The notes: generated by a model not told the origin, from the letters alone. A stretch of DNA of 64,000 nucleotides from Pseudacidovorax sp. NFM-22 (GCF_021401245.1 NZ_JACBFY010000002.1:124001-188000), one strand, 5' to 3'; counted from the stretch's first letter, positions 17,977-27,947 are shown. Numbers and translations: made by a program.

Positions 17977-18996
17977 ATGACGACCCAAACGATGAAGGCC
18001 ATCCAGCTCCACGGGTTCGGCGGCCCCGACGTACTTCGATACGAGGACGCGCCCATGCCGCAGCTCCAGGCCGGCGAAGTGCTGATCCAGGTCCACGCCG
18101 TGGGCCTCAATCCCCCCGACTGGTACCTGCGCGAGGGCTACAAGACGCTCCCGCCGGAGTGGCGGCCGAAGGTGAGCTTTCCCCTGATCCTGGGCACCGA
18201 CGTGTCGGGCACCGTGGCCGCCGTTGCCAGCGATGTCACCGACTTCGCCGTGGGCGACGAGGTCTACGCGATGGTGCGATTCCCGAGTGGGCTGGCGGGC
18301 ACGAGCCGGGCCTATGCGGAGTACGTCAATGCAGCGGCCTCGGAGGTCGCGATCAAGCCTGCGGACGTGGATCATCTGCACGCCGCCGGCGCGCCGATGT
18401 CCTTGCTGACCGCCTGGCAGTTCCTGATCGGGCAGGGCCACGACGAGCCCAACCCGCTTCAGCCGCATCGGCATGAACCCGTGCCGCTGGCGGGCCGGAC
18501 CGTGGTCGTGAACGGCGCAGCAGGCGGGGTCGGCCATTTCGCGGTGCAGCTCGCCAAGTGGAAAGGCGCGCGGGTGATCGCCGTGGCTTCCGGCCGGCAC
18601 GAGCAGCTGCTGCGCGAAATGGGGGCCGACGAATTCATCGACTACCGGAAGTCCAACGCCGAAGACGTCGTCCACGATGTGGATCTGGTGGTCGACGCGG
18701 TGGGCGGCCCCGGCACGGGCCGGTTCCTTCGGACGCTTCGAAAAGGCGGCGCCCTGTTTCCCATCTTCCCGCTGGGCTACTCGGGCGCGGACGAGGCGGC
18801 CCGGCTGGGCGTCACCGTGTCGACGACGCAGGTGCGCTCCAGTGGCGCCCAGCTGGCCGAACTGGCCGCGCTGCTGGATGCCGGGGCGGTGCGCGTCCAC
18901 ATCGACAGCAGCTATGCGCTGGCCGATGCGCGGCTGGCGCACGAGCGCGCGGCCGCCGGCCACATCGCCGGCAAGATCGTGCTGCAGGTGCGATGA
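17977..18996 (+). CDS. zinc-independent MDR alcohol dehydrogenase / NADPH:quinone oxidoreductase-like
   Basis: This 339-residue medium-chain dehydrogenase/reductase has the N-terminal GroES-like fold (MKAIQLHGFGGPDVLRYED, VHAVGLNPPDW) and an NADP-binding Rossmann motif VNGAAGGVGHFAVQLAKW at about 174-191. It lacks the catalytic and structural zinc cysteine clusters, as in the quinone oxidoreductase/enone reductase branch. A GAAAGGA ribosome-binding site precedes the ATG. Divergent LysR control suggests a stress- or xenobiotic-inducible NADPH-dependent reductase of quinones or alpha,beta-unsaturated carbonyls. Confidence 0.85.
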   Translation: MTTQTMKAIQLHGFGGPDVLRYEDAPMPQLQAGEVLIQVHAVGLNPPDWYLREGYKTLPPEWRPKVSFPLILGTDVSGTVAAVASDVTDFAVGDEVYAMVRFPSGLAGTSRAYAEYVNAAASEVAIKPADVDHLHAAGAPMSLLTAWQFLIGQGHDEPNPLQPHRHEPVPLAGRTVVVNGAAGGVGHFAVQLAKWKGARVIAVASGRHEQLLREMGADEFIDYRKSNAEDVVHDVDLVVDAVGGPGTGRFLRTLRKGGALFPIFPLGYSGADEAARLGVTVSTTQVRSSGAQLAELAALLDAGAVRVHIDSSYALADARLAHERAAAGHIAGKIVLQVR

Positions 18997-19160
18997 GTCG
19001 CCTGCAGGCAGCCATCGCCGACCTGCTCGACCGCCGACTCACCGCCGACGAAGCGGCGGACCGGCATTTCGCCCCGGACGTTCGCCAGCGCGCCGCACGA
19101 TGCGCAAGGACGGTTTGGCGCATCGAGGAGGCGACGTTCCCGCTGCGTCCGAGGGCGTGA
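18993..19160 (+). CDS. possible small protein (55 aa), unknown
   Basis: An ATG overlapping the stop of the MDR gene (ATGA) opens a 55-codon frame: MSRLQAAIADLLDRRL, TADEAADRHFAPDVRQRA, then an Arg-rich end. The phrase RHFAPDVRQR recalls the first helix-loop of NTF2/SnoaL-like proteins, so it may be a truncated remnant of such a gene or a genuine small protein. No other support. It could equally be chance. Confidence 0.25.
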   Translation: MSRLQAAIADLLDRRLTADEAADRHFAPDVRQRAARCARTVWRIEEATFPLRPRA

Positions 19161-19213
19161 TGGGGGCGACTAAGATGTCCGGCCCCCGGGAAGCCGCGAC
19201 AGCCGTGCGCCAC

Positions 19214-19231
19214 GCGCACGACAACGTGCGC
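19214..19231. terminator. perfect GC-rich hairpin upstream of 19318 gene
   Basis: GCGCACG and CGTGCGC form perfect 7-bp arms around an ACAA tetraloop. It lies between the MDR gene/small frame and the next gene. No T-tract follows, so termination is uncertain. Confidence 0.35.
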
Positions 19232-19317
19232 TCCTCCGCGCCGGCCCTGCCGCACACCCCTCTGCGTGGCTGCTTCGTGGCGGCGCCCCACCCTCTTGCC
19301 CGACCTTCGCTGTGCCC

Positions 19318-19794
19318 ATGACCGAACCCACCGCCCCCATCCAGCAGCCCACGCTATGGAGCGACGAACGCTGGACCGCGCGCGTGATCAAGAACGAAGA
19401 CGACGACGGCTGGGCGGTGTCGATGACGCGGCAGGGCGATGCGGAGCCGGCGCTGGTCGGCCCCTGGACCATGGGCCGCGACAAGAAGAACCCCAAGCCC
19501 CTGGACACGGCCGCCTTCCATACCCTGGTCAAGACCGCCAACGAAGTGCTGCGCCGGCACGAGCAGCAACTGCATGCCCGGCTGAACAAGAGCGTGAGCG
19601 TCGGCGCGGGCTCCGAGCGCATCCGGGTGTCGCTGCAGATCGTGCCGGACGAGGACAACCCGTACGCCATCCTGCGCGCGATGGACGAGGCAGGCGACGC
19701 GCTGGGCGAAGCGCGCGTGCCGCCGACCTTCAAGCTGACCATCGACAGCGCCGCCGCGTGGATCGAAGGCGGCTACCAGCGGCCCTCGCGCTGA
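19318..19794 (+). CDS. conserved hypothetical protein
   Basis: This 158-residue soluble protein has no signal peptide, membrane segment or motif I can name. The N-terminus is WSDERWTARVIKNEDDDGWAVSMTRQGD; the middle GPWTMGRDKKNPKPLDTAAFHTLVKTANEVLRRHEQQLHA is probably helical and charged; the C-terminus predicts strands. Codon use matches the neighbours, so it is likely real and chromosomal. It is single-gene, with about 157 bp of upstream DNA, and followed convergently by a GntR gene. Function unknown. Confidence 0.65.
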   Translation: MTEPTAPIQQPTLWSDERWTARVIKNEDDDGWAVSMTRQGDAEPALVGPWTMGRDKKNPKPLDTAAFHTLVKTANEVLRRHEQQLHARLNKSVSVGAGSERIRVSLQIVPDEDNPYAILRAMDEAGDALGEARVPPTFKLTIDSAAAWIEGGYQRPSR

Positions 19795-19940
19795 TGTGAG
19801 GGCGCAAGGCGGGGCCCTCTGCGCCTCGCCCGCCGGCAGGCACGAAGCCGCTGACGGTCAGGCTGGCGCGGCACCGGGCGGTGCCGTCATCACATCACTT
19901 GACGGAAGCCGACGCGGGAACGGGACATCGATGCGCGCGT

Positions 19941-20630
19941 CTACGTCTCGCCACGCGGCGTGGCGGCAGCCCGGGTGCGCGCACGCGCGAATTCGTCGCG
20001 GTGCTTCATGAAGCGGTGGTAGGACATCCGCAGGTGCAGTTGCATGACCTGCCGCGCCAGCTCTCCATCGCGTGCAATGACCGCCAGCGTGAGGTCGCGG
20101 TGGTGATGCAGGCTCTGCTCCAGTTCGGCGGTGGTGTAGATGTAGAACGAACGGACGATGACCGGCATGTCGATCATCGTCTCCAGCATCGCGCGCAGCC
20201 GCGATGAACCGGAGGCCTCCAGCAAGGCCCGGTGGAATGTGCGATTGGCGTCCTGGATGGTGGCGATGTGCTGCGCATCGCCAGCGGCAATGGCGGCCGC
20301 CATGCGGTCGTTGCTCTCGGTAAGCCGGGCGACCAGTGCGTCGCCACCGCGTTGCGCCGCGAGCGACGAGGCGTAGGGCTCGAGCAGCATCCGCAGCTGG
20401 AACGTCTCCTCGATGTCCCATTCGGACCACTCCGCCACGTGGATCCCCTGCCCGGCGCTGTCGGTGGCCAGGCCATCTGCCACCAGGCGCCTGAGCGCCG
20501 TCCGCACGGGGGTACGGCTCAATCCCAGCTCGCGCGCGAGCGGCTCTTCCTTGAGTTGAGTGCCCGGGCTGTAGTGGCCGCCGACCAGGCGCTGCCTGAG
20601 GACCTCGTATGCCTTGTCTCTGCCTTGCAT
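19941..20630 (-). CDS. GntR-family transcriptional regulator, FadR/FCD subfamily
   Basis: This 229-residue regulator has an N-terminal winged helix (AYEVLRQRLVGGHYSPGTQLKEEPLARELGLSRTPVRTALRRL) at about 7-50. An all-helical FCD effector domain follows with the metal- or ligand-binding residues in NRTFHRALLEASG (Asp/His region) and LHHHRDLTLAVIARD. It is divergent from the DUF1932 dehydrogenase gene, with a 198-bp AT-rich interval carrying two TGTACTTT repeats, so it is the likely local repressor. The start at 20630 gives a standard N-terminus; longer frames exist but are Arg-rich and unsupported. Confidence 0.87.
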   Translation of the reverse strand: MQGRDKAYEVLRQRLVGGHYSPGTQLKEEPLARELGLSRTPVRTALRRLVADGLATDSAGQGIHVAEWSEWDIEETFQLRMLLEPYASSLAAQRGGDALVARLTESNDRMAAAIAAGDAQHIATIQDANRTFHRALLEASGSSRLRAMLETMIDMPVIVRSFYIYTTAELEQSLHHHRDLTLAVIARDGELARQVMQLHLRMSYHRFMKHRDEFARARTRAAATPRGET

Positions 20631-20708
20631 GTCCGGGATTGTCGTTGGGCGCGGGATTCTAGACACCCGCCTCCAACGCCCGCGCACGACGCACGAACTC
20701 CGGAGATA

Positions 20709-20813
20709 TGTACTTTTTTTGTTCTCCCCGGAGCGCAGCATCATAGCTTTCCTAGGTGAAACCCTCGAATGCATTGCCGCCCATTTTCTTTATTTGTATT
20801 ATTTTTGTACTTT
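20709..20813. promoter_or_regulatory. promoter (20774-20802, + strand) and paired TGTACTTT sites in the GntR divergon
   Basis: TTGCCG at 20774-20779 and TATTAT at 20797-20802, 17 bp apart, form a good sigma70-type promoter reading into the gene at 20829. TGTACTTT occurs at 20806-20813, just where transcription should start, and again at 20709-20716 near the gntR side. The interval is clearly AT-rich compared with its surroundings. The downstream site overlaps the promoter start, as expected for a GntR repressor. Binding is inferred, not shown. Confidence 0.5.
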
Positions 20814-20828
20814 CAAGGAACCGCCTTC

Positions 20829-21698
20829 ATGCGCATTGCAATCATTGGCCTGGGCGAAGTCGGCCGCTGCTTCGCAGCCCCGCTCCATGCCGCCGGCTTC
20901 GAACTCAGCGTCTGCGAGGCCCGGCCTTCGGCCGCGGCCCACGCACTCGCCGCCACCCTGGGCGTGCCCATCCATCCCGGTCCGGGCGCATGGCTGGGCG
21001 AGGCGCAATGGGTGTTCTCCTGCGTCACCGGCACGACGGCACTGCCGGCGCTGGAAGCGGCCTTGCCGCATCTGGCAGACGGCGCATCGGTCGCGGACTT
21101 CACGACCGCCAGTCCTGCCGTCAAGCGCGAGGCCGCATCGAAGGCCGCGGCGTCCGGCGTCCAGTACGTCGACACGGCCATCATGAGCGCCATCTCGTTG
21201 AACAGGGTCCGCACGCCGCTGCTGGTGTCCGGCGCGGGAGCGGCCGACTTCAAGGCCATCCTGGAGCAGGCCGGCGGCCGTGTGCAGGTGATCGAGAGGG
21301 CCAAGGCCGGCGACGCCATCTCGCTCAAGATCCTGCGCAGCGTCTTCACCAAAGGCCTGGAAGCGCTGTGTGTCGAGCTGCTGACCAGCGCCGAGAAACA
21401 GGGCGTGCGCAGCGAGCTGTACGCCCAGTTGGCCGACATCGACCAGACCCCCCTGCGATCGTTCATGGACATGCTGGTGCGAACGCACGTGGTGCATGCC
21501 CGGCGGCGGGCGCATGAGGTCCACGACGCGCAGGGCGAGTTGAGCGCGCAGGGCCTGCCCTCCGTCGTTCTGCCGGGTGTGGCGCAACGCTTCGAGGCCA
21601 CGGTCGCGGCACTCGAGAAGACGCCGCTGCCTGCCGCCGATCCGACCGTCGAACAGGCGCTCGACTGGCTGCTCGCCACCGCCACCGCCACCGCTTAG
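20829..21698 (+). CDS. NAD(P)-dependent dehydrogenase of the 3-hydroxyisobutyrate/6-phosphogluconate type with DUF1932 domain
   Basis: This 289-residue protein begins MRIAIIGLGEVG, the GxGxxG dinucleotide-binding motif. The substrate-binding region reads VSGAGAADF, and the catalytic Lys region KAGDAISLKILRSVFTKGLEALCVELL matches the DUF1932 helical domain that follows the Rossmann domain in this subgroup. Such proteins oxidise beta-hydroxy acids or reduce the corresponding semialdehydes. It is the first gene of a cluster with an RraA/CHA-type aldolase and a LigI-like hydrolase, so an aromatic-derived hydroxy acid substrate is plausible (inference). Upstream promoter and possible operator are clear. 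Confidence 0.8.
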   Translation: MRIAIIGLGEVGRCFAAPLHAAGFELSVCEARPSAAAHALAATLGVPIHPGPGAWLGEAQWVFSCVTGTTALPALEAALPHLADGASVADFTTASPAVKREAASKAAASGVQYVDTAIMSAISLNRVRTPLLVSGAGAADFKAILEQAGGRVQVIERAKAGDAISLKILRSVFTKGLEALCVELLTSAEKQGVRSELYAQLADIDQTPLRSFMDMLVRTHVVHARRRAHEVHDAQGELSAQGLPSVVLPGVAQRFEATVAALEKTPLPAADPTVEQALDWLLATATATA

Positions 21699-21781
21699 CG
21701 AACCCCTTTCTCTTTCCTGCGGACTGGATGCCGACGGCGCCCGGTCCGCCCGTTTTCGCCCCTATCTTTTTGGAGAACATC

Positions 21782-22420
21782 TTGGCCACCCAAGACCAGA
21801 TCAAGCAGCTTCGCGACCTCGGCGCCGCCACCGTGTACGAGGCCCAGGGCGCCAAAGGCGCGCTCGACCAGGGCATCAAGCCGATCGATCCCACGACCCG
21901 CCTGGCGGGGCCGGCACTGACCGTCGATTGCCGGCCCGCCGACAACCTCATGCTGCACTACGCCGTGCAGAAGGCCAGCCCGGGCGACGTGCTCGTGGTC
22001 GACGCCAAGGGCTTCATGGAGGCCGGCCCCTGGGGCGACGTGCTGACGATCCAGGCCATGAAGGTCGGCATCGCCGGCCTGGTCATCAACGGCTGCGTGC
22101 GCGACGCGAACCTCATCATCGAGCTGGGCTTTCCCGTCTTCTGCCGCGGCCTGTCGATCAAGGGGACGGGCAAGAACCAGCCCGGCAAGCTCAACGTGCC
22201 CGTCACCTTCGGCGACGTTCTCATCCACCCCGGCGACATCATCGTGGGCGACCGCGACGGCATCGCCGTGGTGCCCAAGGACGAGGTGGCCTCGGCCATC
22301 CACAGCAGCCTGGCGCGCGAGGAAAAGGAAGCCGGCCAGCGCAAGGCCATCGAGCAGGGCGCGATGACGGCGGACCTGCTCAACCTGACGGACGCCCTGA
22401 AGCGCCTCGGCCTCGTCTGA
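21782..22420 (+). CDS. RraA-family class II aldolase, 4-carboxy-4-hydroxy-2-oxoadipate/HMG aldolase-like
   Basis: This 212-residue protein is chosen to start at TTG (21782), preceded by GGAGA at proper spacing; that start yields MATQDQIKQLRDLGAATVYEAQG, as in the family. An in-frame ATG 54 bp upstream would add unrelated residues. The family active site GDVLTIQAMKVGIAGLVINGCVRDA contains the conserved Arg-Asp that positions pyruvate enolate and divalent metal. HPGDIIVGDRDGIAVVP is the second signature. Known members (GalC, LigK, ProA) cleave CHA to oxaloacetate and pyruvate at the end of the 4,5-cleavage pathways of protocatechuate and gallate. It is not RraA itself, given this context. Confidence 0.83.
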   Translation: MATQDQIKQLRDLGAATVYEAQGAKGALDQGIKPIDPTTRLAGPALTVDCRPADNLMLHYAVQKASPGDVLVVDAKGFMEAGPWGDVLTIQAMKVGIAGLVINGCVRDANLIIELGFPVFCRGLSIKGTGKNQPGKLNVPVTFGDVLIHPGDIIVGDRDGIAVVPKDEVASAIHSSLAREEKEAGQRKAIEQGAMTADLLNLTDALKRLGLV

Positions 22421-22449
22421 GCGCTTTCCATCACCACGGAGACAACCCC

Positions 22450-23424
22450 ATGCGCAAGTTCCTCACCCTGGCGCTGTCCTGCGCCGCCCTCCTGTTGCCC
22501 CTGTCGCACGCTCAGGCGGCCGACGATTACCCCTCGAAGCCCATCCGCATGGTGGTGGCATTCGCCGCCGGCGGCTCGGCCGACATCAACGCCCGCATCG
22601 TGGCGCAGGAACTGGGCAGGCAGTTGCGCGGCACCGTCGTGGTCGACAACAAGGGCGGGGCCGGCGGCAACCTCGGCGCGGTGGAGGCCAAGCGGGGCGC
22701 GCCGGACGGCTACACGATGTTCTATGCGACCTCGGCCGTCGTGCTCGCGCCCTCGCTGTACGCCAAGCCGGGCTTCGACCCCTATGCCGACTACACGCCC
22801 ATCTCGCTCACCGCGACGATCCCGCTGCTGCTGGTGGTGAACCCCAAGGTGCCCGCGCAGAGCGTCGGCGAGTTCGTTGCGCTGGCCAGGACGAAGCCGG
22901 GTGAAATGAACTACGGCTCCTCGGGCTCCGGCGCGCTCCTGCATCTGGGCGCCGCACTCTTCGCCAAGGAGACGGGCATCCAGGCCACGCATGTGGCCTA
23001 CAAGGGCAGTGCGCCCGCCGTGGCCGACCTGCTCGCCGGCACCACGCAGTTCATGTTCCTGCCCATCAACGAAGCCATCGCACATGTGAAGAGCGGCGCC
23101 CTGCGCGCCCTGGCGATCACGAGCGAGAAGCGCTCGGCCCTGGCGCCGGAGGTTCCCACGATCCGCGAGGCGACGGGCAAGACGACCATGGACATGGGCG
23201 CCTGGCAGGGGCTGATGCTGCCCAAGGGCGCCTCCCGGGAGGTGGTGGACGCGGTGAGCGTGGCGCTCAGGAAGACGCTGGCCGACAAGCCGACGCAGGA
23301 GCGGCTCACCGCGCAGGGTTCGGTCGTCCTCGGCGGCAGCGCCGACGAATACCTGGATTACATGAAGCGCGAAGGGGACCGCTGGGCCAAGGTCATCAAG
23401 GACACCGGCGCCAAGGTCGACTGA
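22450..23424 (+). CDS. Bug/TctC-family tripartite tricarboxylate transporter substrate-binding protein
   Basis: This 324-residue secreted protein has a Sec signal peptide (MRKFLTLALSCAALLLPLSHAQA, cleavage after AQA). The mature start DDYPSKPIRMVVAFAAGGSADINARI is the Bug signature, followed by VVVDNKGGAGGNLGA and PDGYTMFY. HVAYKGSAPAVADLLAG and the C-terminal half are typical of the family. Bug proteins bind carboxylates or aromatic acids in the periplasm; no tctA/tctB membrane genes lie nearby, as is common in Burkholderiales. It follows the aldolase by 29 bp with a GGAG ribosome-binding site, so it probably captures the pathway substrate or senses it. Confidence 0.9.
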   Translation: MRKFLTLALSCAALLLPLSHAQAADDYPSKPIRMVVAFAAGGSADINARIVAQELGRQLRGTVVVDNKGGAGGNLGAVEAKRGAPDGYTMFYATSAVVLAPSLYAKPGFDPYADYTPISLTATIPLLLVVNPKVPAQSVGEFVALARTKPGEMNYGSSGSGALLHLGAALFAKETGIQATHVAYKGSAPAVADLLAGTTQFMFLPINEAIAHVKSGALRALAITSEKRSALAPEVPTIREATGKTTMDMGAWQGLMLPKGASREVVDAVSVALRKTLADKPTQERLTAQGSVVLGGSADEYLDYMKREGDRWAKVIKDTGAKVD

Positions 23425-23462
23425 CACCCTGCATCGGAACACAACACAAGGAGACATCACCC

Positions 23463-24416
23463 ATGCTGAACAAGAGAACCCTGATCGTGGGCGCCATGGC
23501 GGCCCTCATGGCGGCAGCCGCCGGCGCGCAGGACTTCAAGAACCCCATCCGGATCGTCGTGCCCTTCGCACCCGGCGGAGCCACGGATGCGCTCGCGCGC
23601 CTGCTGGGACCCAGGCTGAGCAAGGAACTGAACCAGACCGTCATCGTGGACAACCGGCCCGGCGCGAGCGGGCTGATCGGCACCGCGGCCGTCAAGGCGG
23701 CACCGGCCGACGGCTCGACGTTTCTGCTGGCGCTGGACCATTCGGTGGTGGTCGTTCCCCTGATCACGCCGACAGCCGGCTACGACGCGGTGCGCGACTT
23801 CGTGCCGGTGGGCCAGGTGGCGCGCTTCCAGTGGACGTTCGCCGTCCCGCTGACCAGCCCGGCCAGGACGCTGCCCGAGTTCGTCGAGCTGGTCCGCAAG
23901 GACCCGCAGCAGGGCAACTACGGGGTGCCGCTGCAGGGTGGCGTGCCGGACATCATCGGCGCCGCCATCACGCGCAAGGCCAACGTGAAGATGGAGGCCA
24001 TCGCCTTCGGCGGCTCGGCGCAGATGATGCCCCAGCTCATCGGCGGGCAGCTCGCGTCCGGCGTCACCGGCGAACCGGAAGGTGTGCAGATGGCGCAGGG
24101 CGGCAAGGTCCGCATCCTGGCCATCTCGGGCGGCAAGCGCTCGTCGCTGCTGCCCGACGTGCCGACCTTCGAAGAGCTGGGCTTCACGGGCGTCAACGTC
24201 AACAGCTTCAATGCCTTCTTCGCGCCCAAAGGGCTGTCGCCGGCGCTGGCCCAAAAGTTCAATGCCGCCTTGCGTACCGTGCTCAAGGATGCCGAGGTGC
24301 AGGCGCGGATCAAGGAGATGTCGCTCGATCTGGCGCCCACCGACCTGCCCCAGTCCAGCGCCGAACTGGCCAAGTCGTACGCCTTCTGGAACGACGCAGC
24401 CAAGCTGAAGAAATGA
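23463..24416 (+). CDS. Bug/TctC-family substrate-binding protein (second of a tandem pair)
   Basis: This 317-residue protein has a signal peptide (LIVGAMAALMAAAAGAQ). The mature Bug core starts NPIRIVVPFAPGGATDALARLLGPRLS, with VIVDNRPGASGLIGT following. It is clearly homologous to the preceding Bug gene but diverged, so it is not a recent duplicate; residues in the pocket region (LQGGVPDIIGAAITRKANVKMEAIAFGG) differ from the first copy. It is translationally coupled to the LigI-like gene by an ATGA overlap. Two dissimilar binders in one cluster suggest two related ligands. Confidence 0.9.
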   Translation: MLNKRTLIVGAMAALMAAAAGAQDFKNPIRIVVPFAPGGATDALARLLGPRLSKELNQTVIVDNRPGASGLIGTAAVKAAPADGSTFLLALDHSVVVVPLITPTAGYDAVRDFVPVGQVARFQWTFAVPLTSPARTLPEFVELVRKDPQQGNYGVPLQGGVPDIIGAAITRKANVKMEAIAFGGSAQMMPQLIGGQLASGVTGEPEGVQMAQGGKVRILAISGGKRSSLLPDVPTFEELGFTGVNVNSFNAFFAPKGLSPALAQKFNAALRTVLKDAEVQARIKEMSLDLAPTDLPQSSAELAKSYAFWNDAAKLKK

Positions 24417-25300
24417 ACCCGGCCTCCAGCGCGCCCGAACAGCACGATGGGCTGAACGCACCCTTCTCGACCGGCGCTGCCCGACCGGCCTTTGCCGTGC
24501 CGCAGGGCGCCTGCGACTGCCACATGCATCTGTTCGACAACGCGTGGCCGTACGTCGGCCCCGGCGTGCTGACCCACCCGGACGCGACACCGCAAGACTA
24601 CCGGGCGCTTCAGCGGCGCCTGGGCCTGTCCCGCAACGTCGTGGTGCAGCCGTCCAGCTACGGGCTGGACCATCGTGTGCTGGTGGCCGGCTTGAAGGCC
24701 CTGGGCGGCAGCGCCAGAGGCGTTGCGGTCATCGATCCGACGACCACGCCGGCGCAGTTGCGCGAGCTGGAGGAAGCGGGCGTCGTGGGCGTGCGGTTCA
24801 ACCTCGTACAGGCCGGCGCCACGCATGAGCGCATGCTCGAAGCCGTGGCCGCGCTGATCCGCCCTCTGGGCTGGCATGTCCAGATCCATGCACAGGCGCG
24901 CACACTGGTGGACTTGGCCGACCGACTGGCCCGCTTGCCGGTGCCTGTCGTCATCGACCATTACGCCCATCTGGACACGGATCCGGAACTGCGGCCCGCC
25001 ATCGAAGCGTTGCTCATCCGCCTGCTTTCCACCGGCCGAATCTGGCTCAAGCTGTCGGCCCCCTACATCGCCTCTCCCCACTCGGCCGATTTCGAGGAAC
25101 TCGGCGCATGCGTGCAAAGGCTGGCCGCGCGGTTCGTCGACCGCCTGGTCTGGGGCACCGACTGGCCCCACGTGACCGAGGGCGCCCGCAAGCCGGACGA
25201 TGGGGCCCTGTTGGAACTGCTGTCGCAGTGGTTCTCGGCGGAAGAGAGGCACCGGATCCTGGTGGAGAACCCCCGCGCCTTGTACGGCTTCGGCATGTAG
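24413..25300 (+). CDS. amidohydrolase-family protein, 2-pyrone-4,6-dicarboxylate lactonase (LigI)-like
   Basis: This 295-residue TIM-barrel amidohydrolase has the first-strand motif CDCHMHLFD at about 35-43, where two His sit as in LigI; a conserved His in IHAQART and VVIDHYAHLD; and WGTDWPHVTEG near 250, with the catalytic Asp. LigI and close relatives hydrolyse 2-pyrone-4,6-dicarboxylate or sugar lactones without needing metal. The start overlaps the Bug stop. With the CHA-type aldolase upstream, a 4,5-cleavage-like lower pathway is suggested, but ring-cleavage dioxygenase and hydratase genes are not in the window. A lactonase for another aromatic or sugar-acid lactone is the main alternative. 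Confidence 0.78.
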   Translation: MNPASSAPEQHDGLNAPFSTGAARPAFAVPQGACDCHMHLFDNAWPYVGPGVLTHPDATPQDYRALQRRLGLSRNVVVQPSSYGLDHRVLVAGLKALGGSARGVAVIDPTTTPAQLRELEEAGVVGVRFNLVQAGATHERMLEAVAALIRPLGWHVQIHAQARTLVDLADRLARLPVPVVIDHYAHLDTDPELRPAIEALLIRLLSTGRIWLKLSAPYIASPHSADFEELGACVQRLAARFVDRLVWGTDWPHVTEGARKPDDGALLELLSQWFSAEERHRILVENPRALYGFGM

Positions 25301-26069
25301 GCAGCCGAAACCGGCAACTGCAGCCTCTGGTAGACGCGCTGGTCGCGGCACTCAGGGTGGCGACCGGCGCTGCGCGCCGACGAAACGCGGGTGGTCATGC
25401 TCACGCCCAGCCACAGGCGCGCCGGCCCTCACTGGGAAGCTACCGCAGCACGATGTTCAGCACCATACAAGCCGTAGTGCTCGACTTCGCCGACAGCCGC
25501 GGCGGCCGGCTGGCCCGCATGTCTTCAATCGGACGGTCAACTCCAGGCCGCTGGCTTACCACCGTAACCCCTGTCGAATTTGCTGGGCCTGACGACCTGA
25601 AGCCCTTCGCCTCGTGCGGGAGGAGTTCGCCACCGCAGGCAAGGCCAACATCTACGACACGCCTGCACCCAGCGGCGGGACTGGGAGAACACCGCGGCTG
25701 AGACACGGGCCGACCAGGGGTCGAGTGAGACATCGACCATGACAGCCAGCCGCCCCAGGGGCGACAGGCGCTTCATCGCCGCCATGCACGGCTTCCAAGC
25801 TCCGTGCCATGGCCGAGCCAGATCAACCGGCACGGGTGGTCAGGCCAACCCTAGGCTTGCTCAATGAGTACGGCCCTGGTTCTGGCAGCCGGCGAGCAGG
25901 ACGTGTTCGGTATGTTGTGGGTCTCGTCCTGTCCAGGACGATCTGCAGGCGAATACTTGGGGGCAGCGTGTACGGCCGCAGGAGCCGCTTGAATGGGTCG
26001 AGGCCGTCGAAGTGTTGGCACGAGCTATGGACAGTACGCTCCTGACGAGAGTGTTCCAGACTTGCCCCC
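25301..26069. other. 769-bp gene-free stretch, probably degenerate DNA
   Basis: I find no ORF with convincing codon use here on either strand; frames are broken by stops every 30-90 codons, and the DNA is visibly less GC-rich than the flanks. Fragments such as REEFATAGKANIYDTPAPSG (near 25610) and EWVEAVEVLARAMDSTLLTRV (near 26000) read like remnants of coding DNA, but I cannot name the family. An 18-bp near-palindrome (8-bp arms, 25924-25941) lies inside. It separates the LigI-like cluster from glmS and may be the scar of an old insertion. Confidence 0.5.
25924..25941. repeat. 18-bp palindrome TCGTCCTG-TC-CAGGACGA
   Basis: Perfect 8-bp arms separated by two bases lie inside the gene-free scar region. 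The tight loop is more like a protein-binding palindrome or recombination-site remnant than a terminator. No partner copy was seen in the window. Confidence 0.5.

Positions 26070-27947
<1,878 letters not shown>

Noticed and set aside
21958-23460. Minus-strand 500-codon ORF opposite the aldolase and Bug genes
   Set aside because: Antisense shadow; the His/Gly/Ala-rich translation has no domain, and the plus-strand genes have signal peptide and family motifs.
25440-25833. Short ORFs in the gene-free region near glmS
   Set aside because: None has a start with a ribosome-binding site, normal codon use or a recognisable motif; treated as degenerate DNA.
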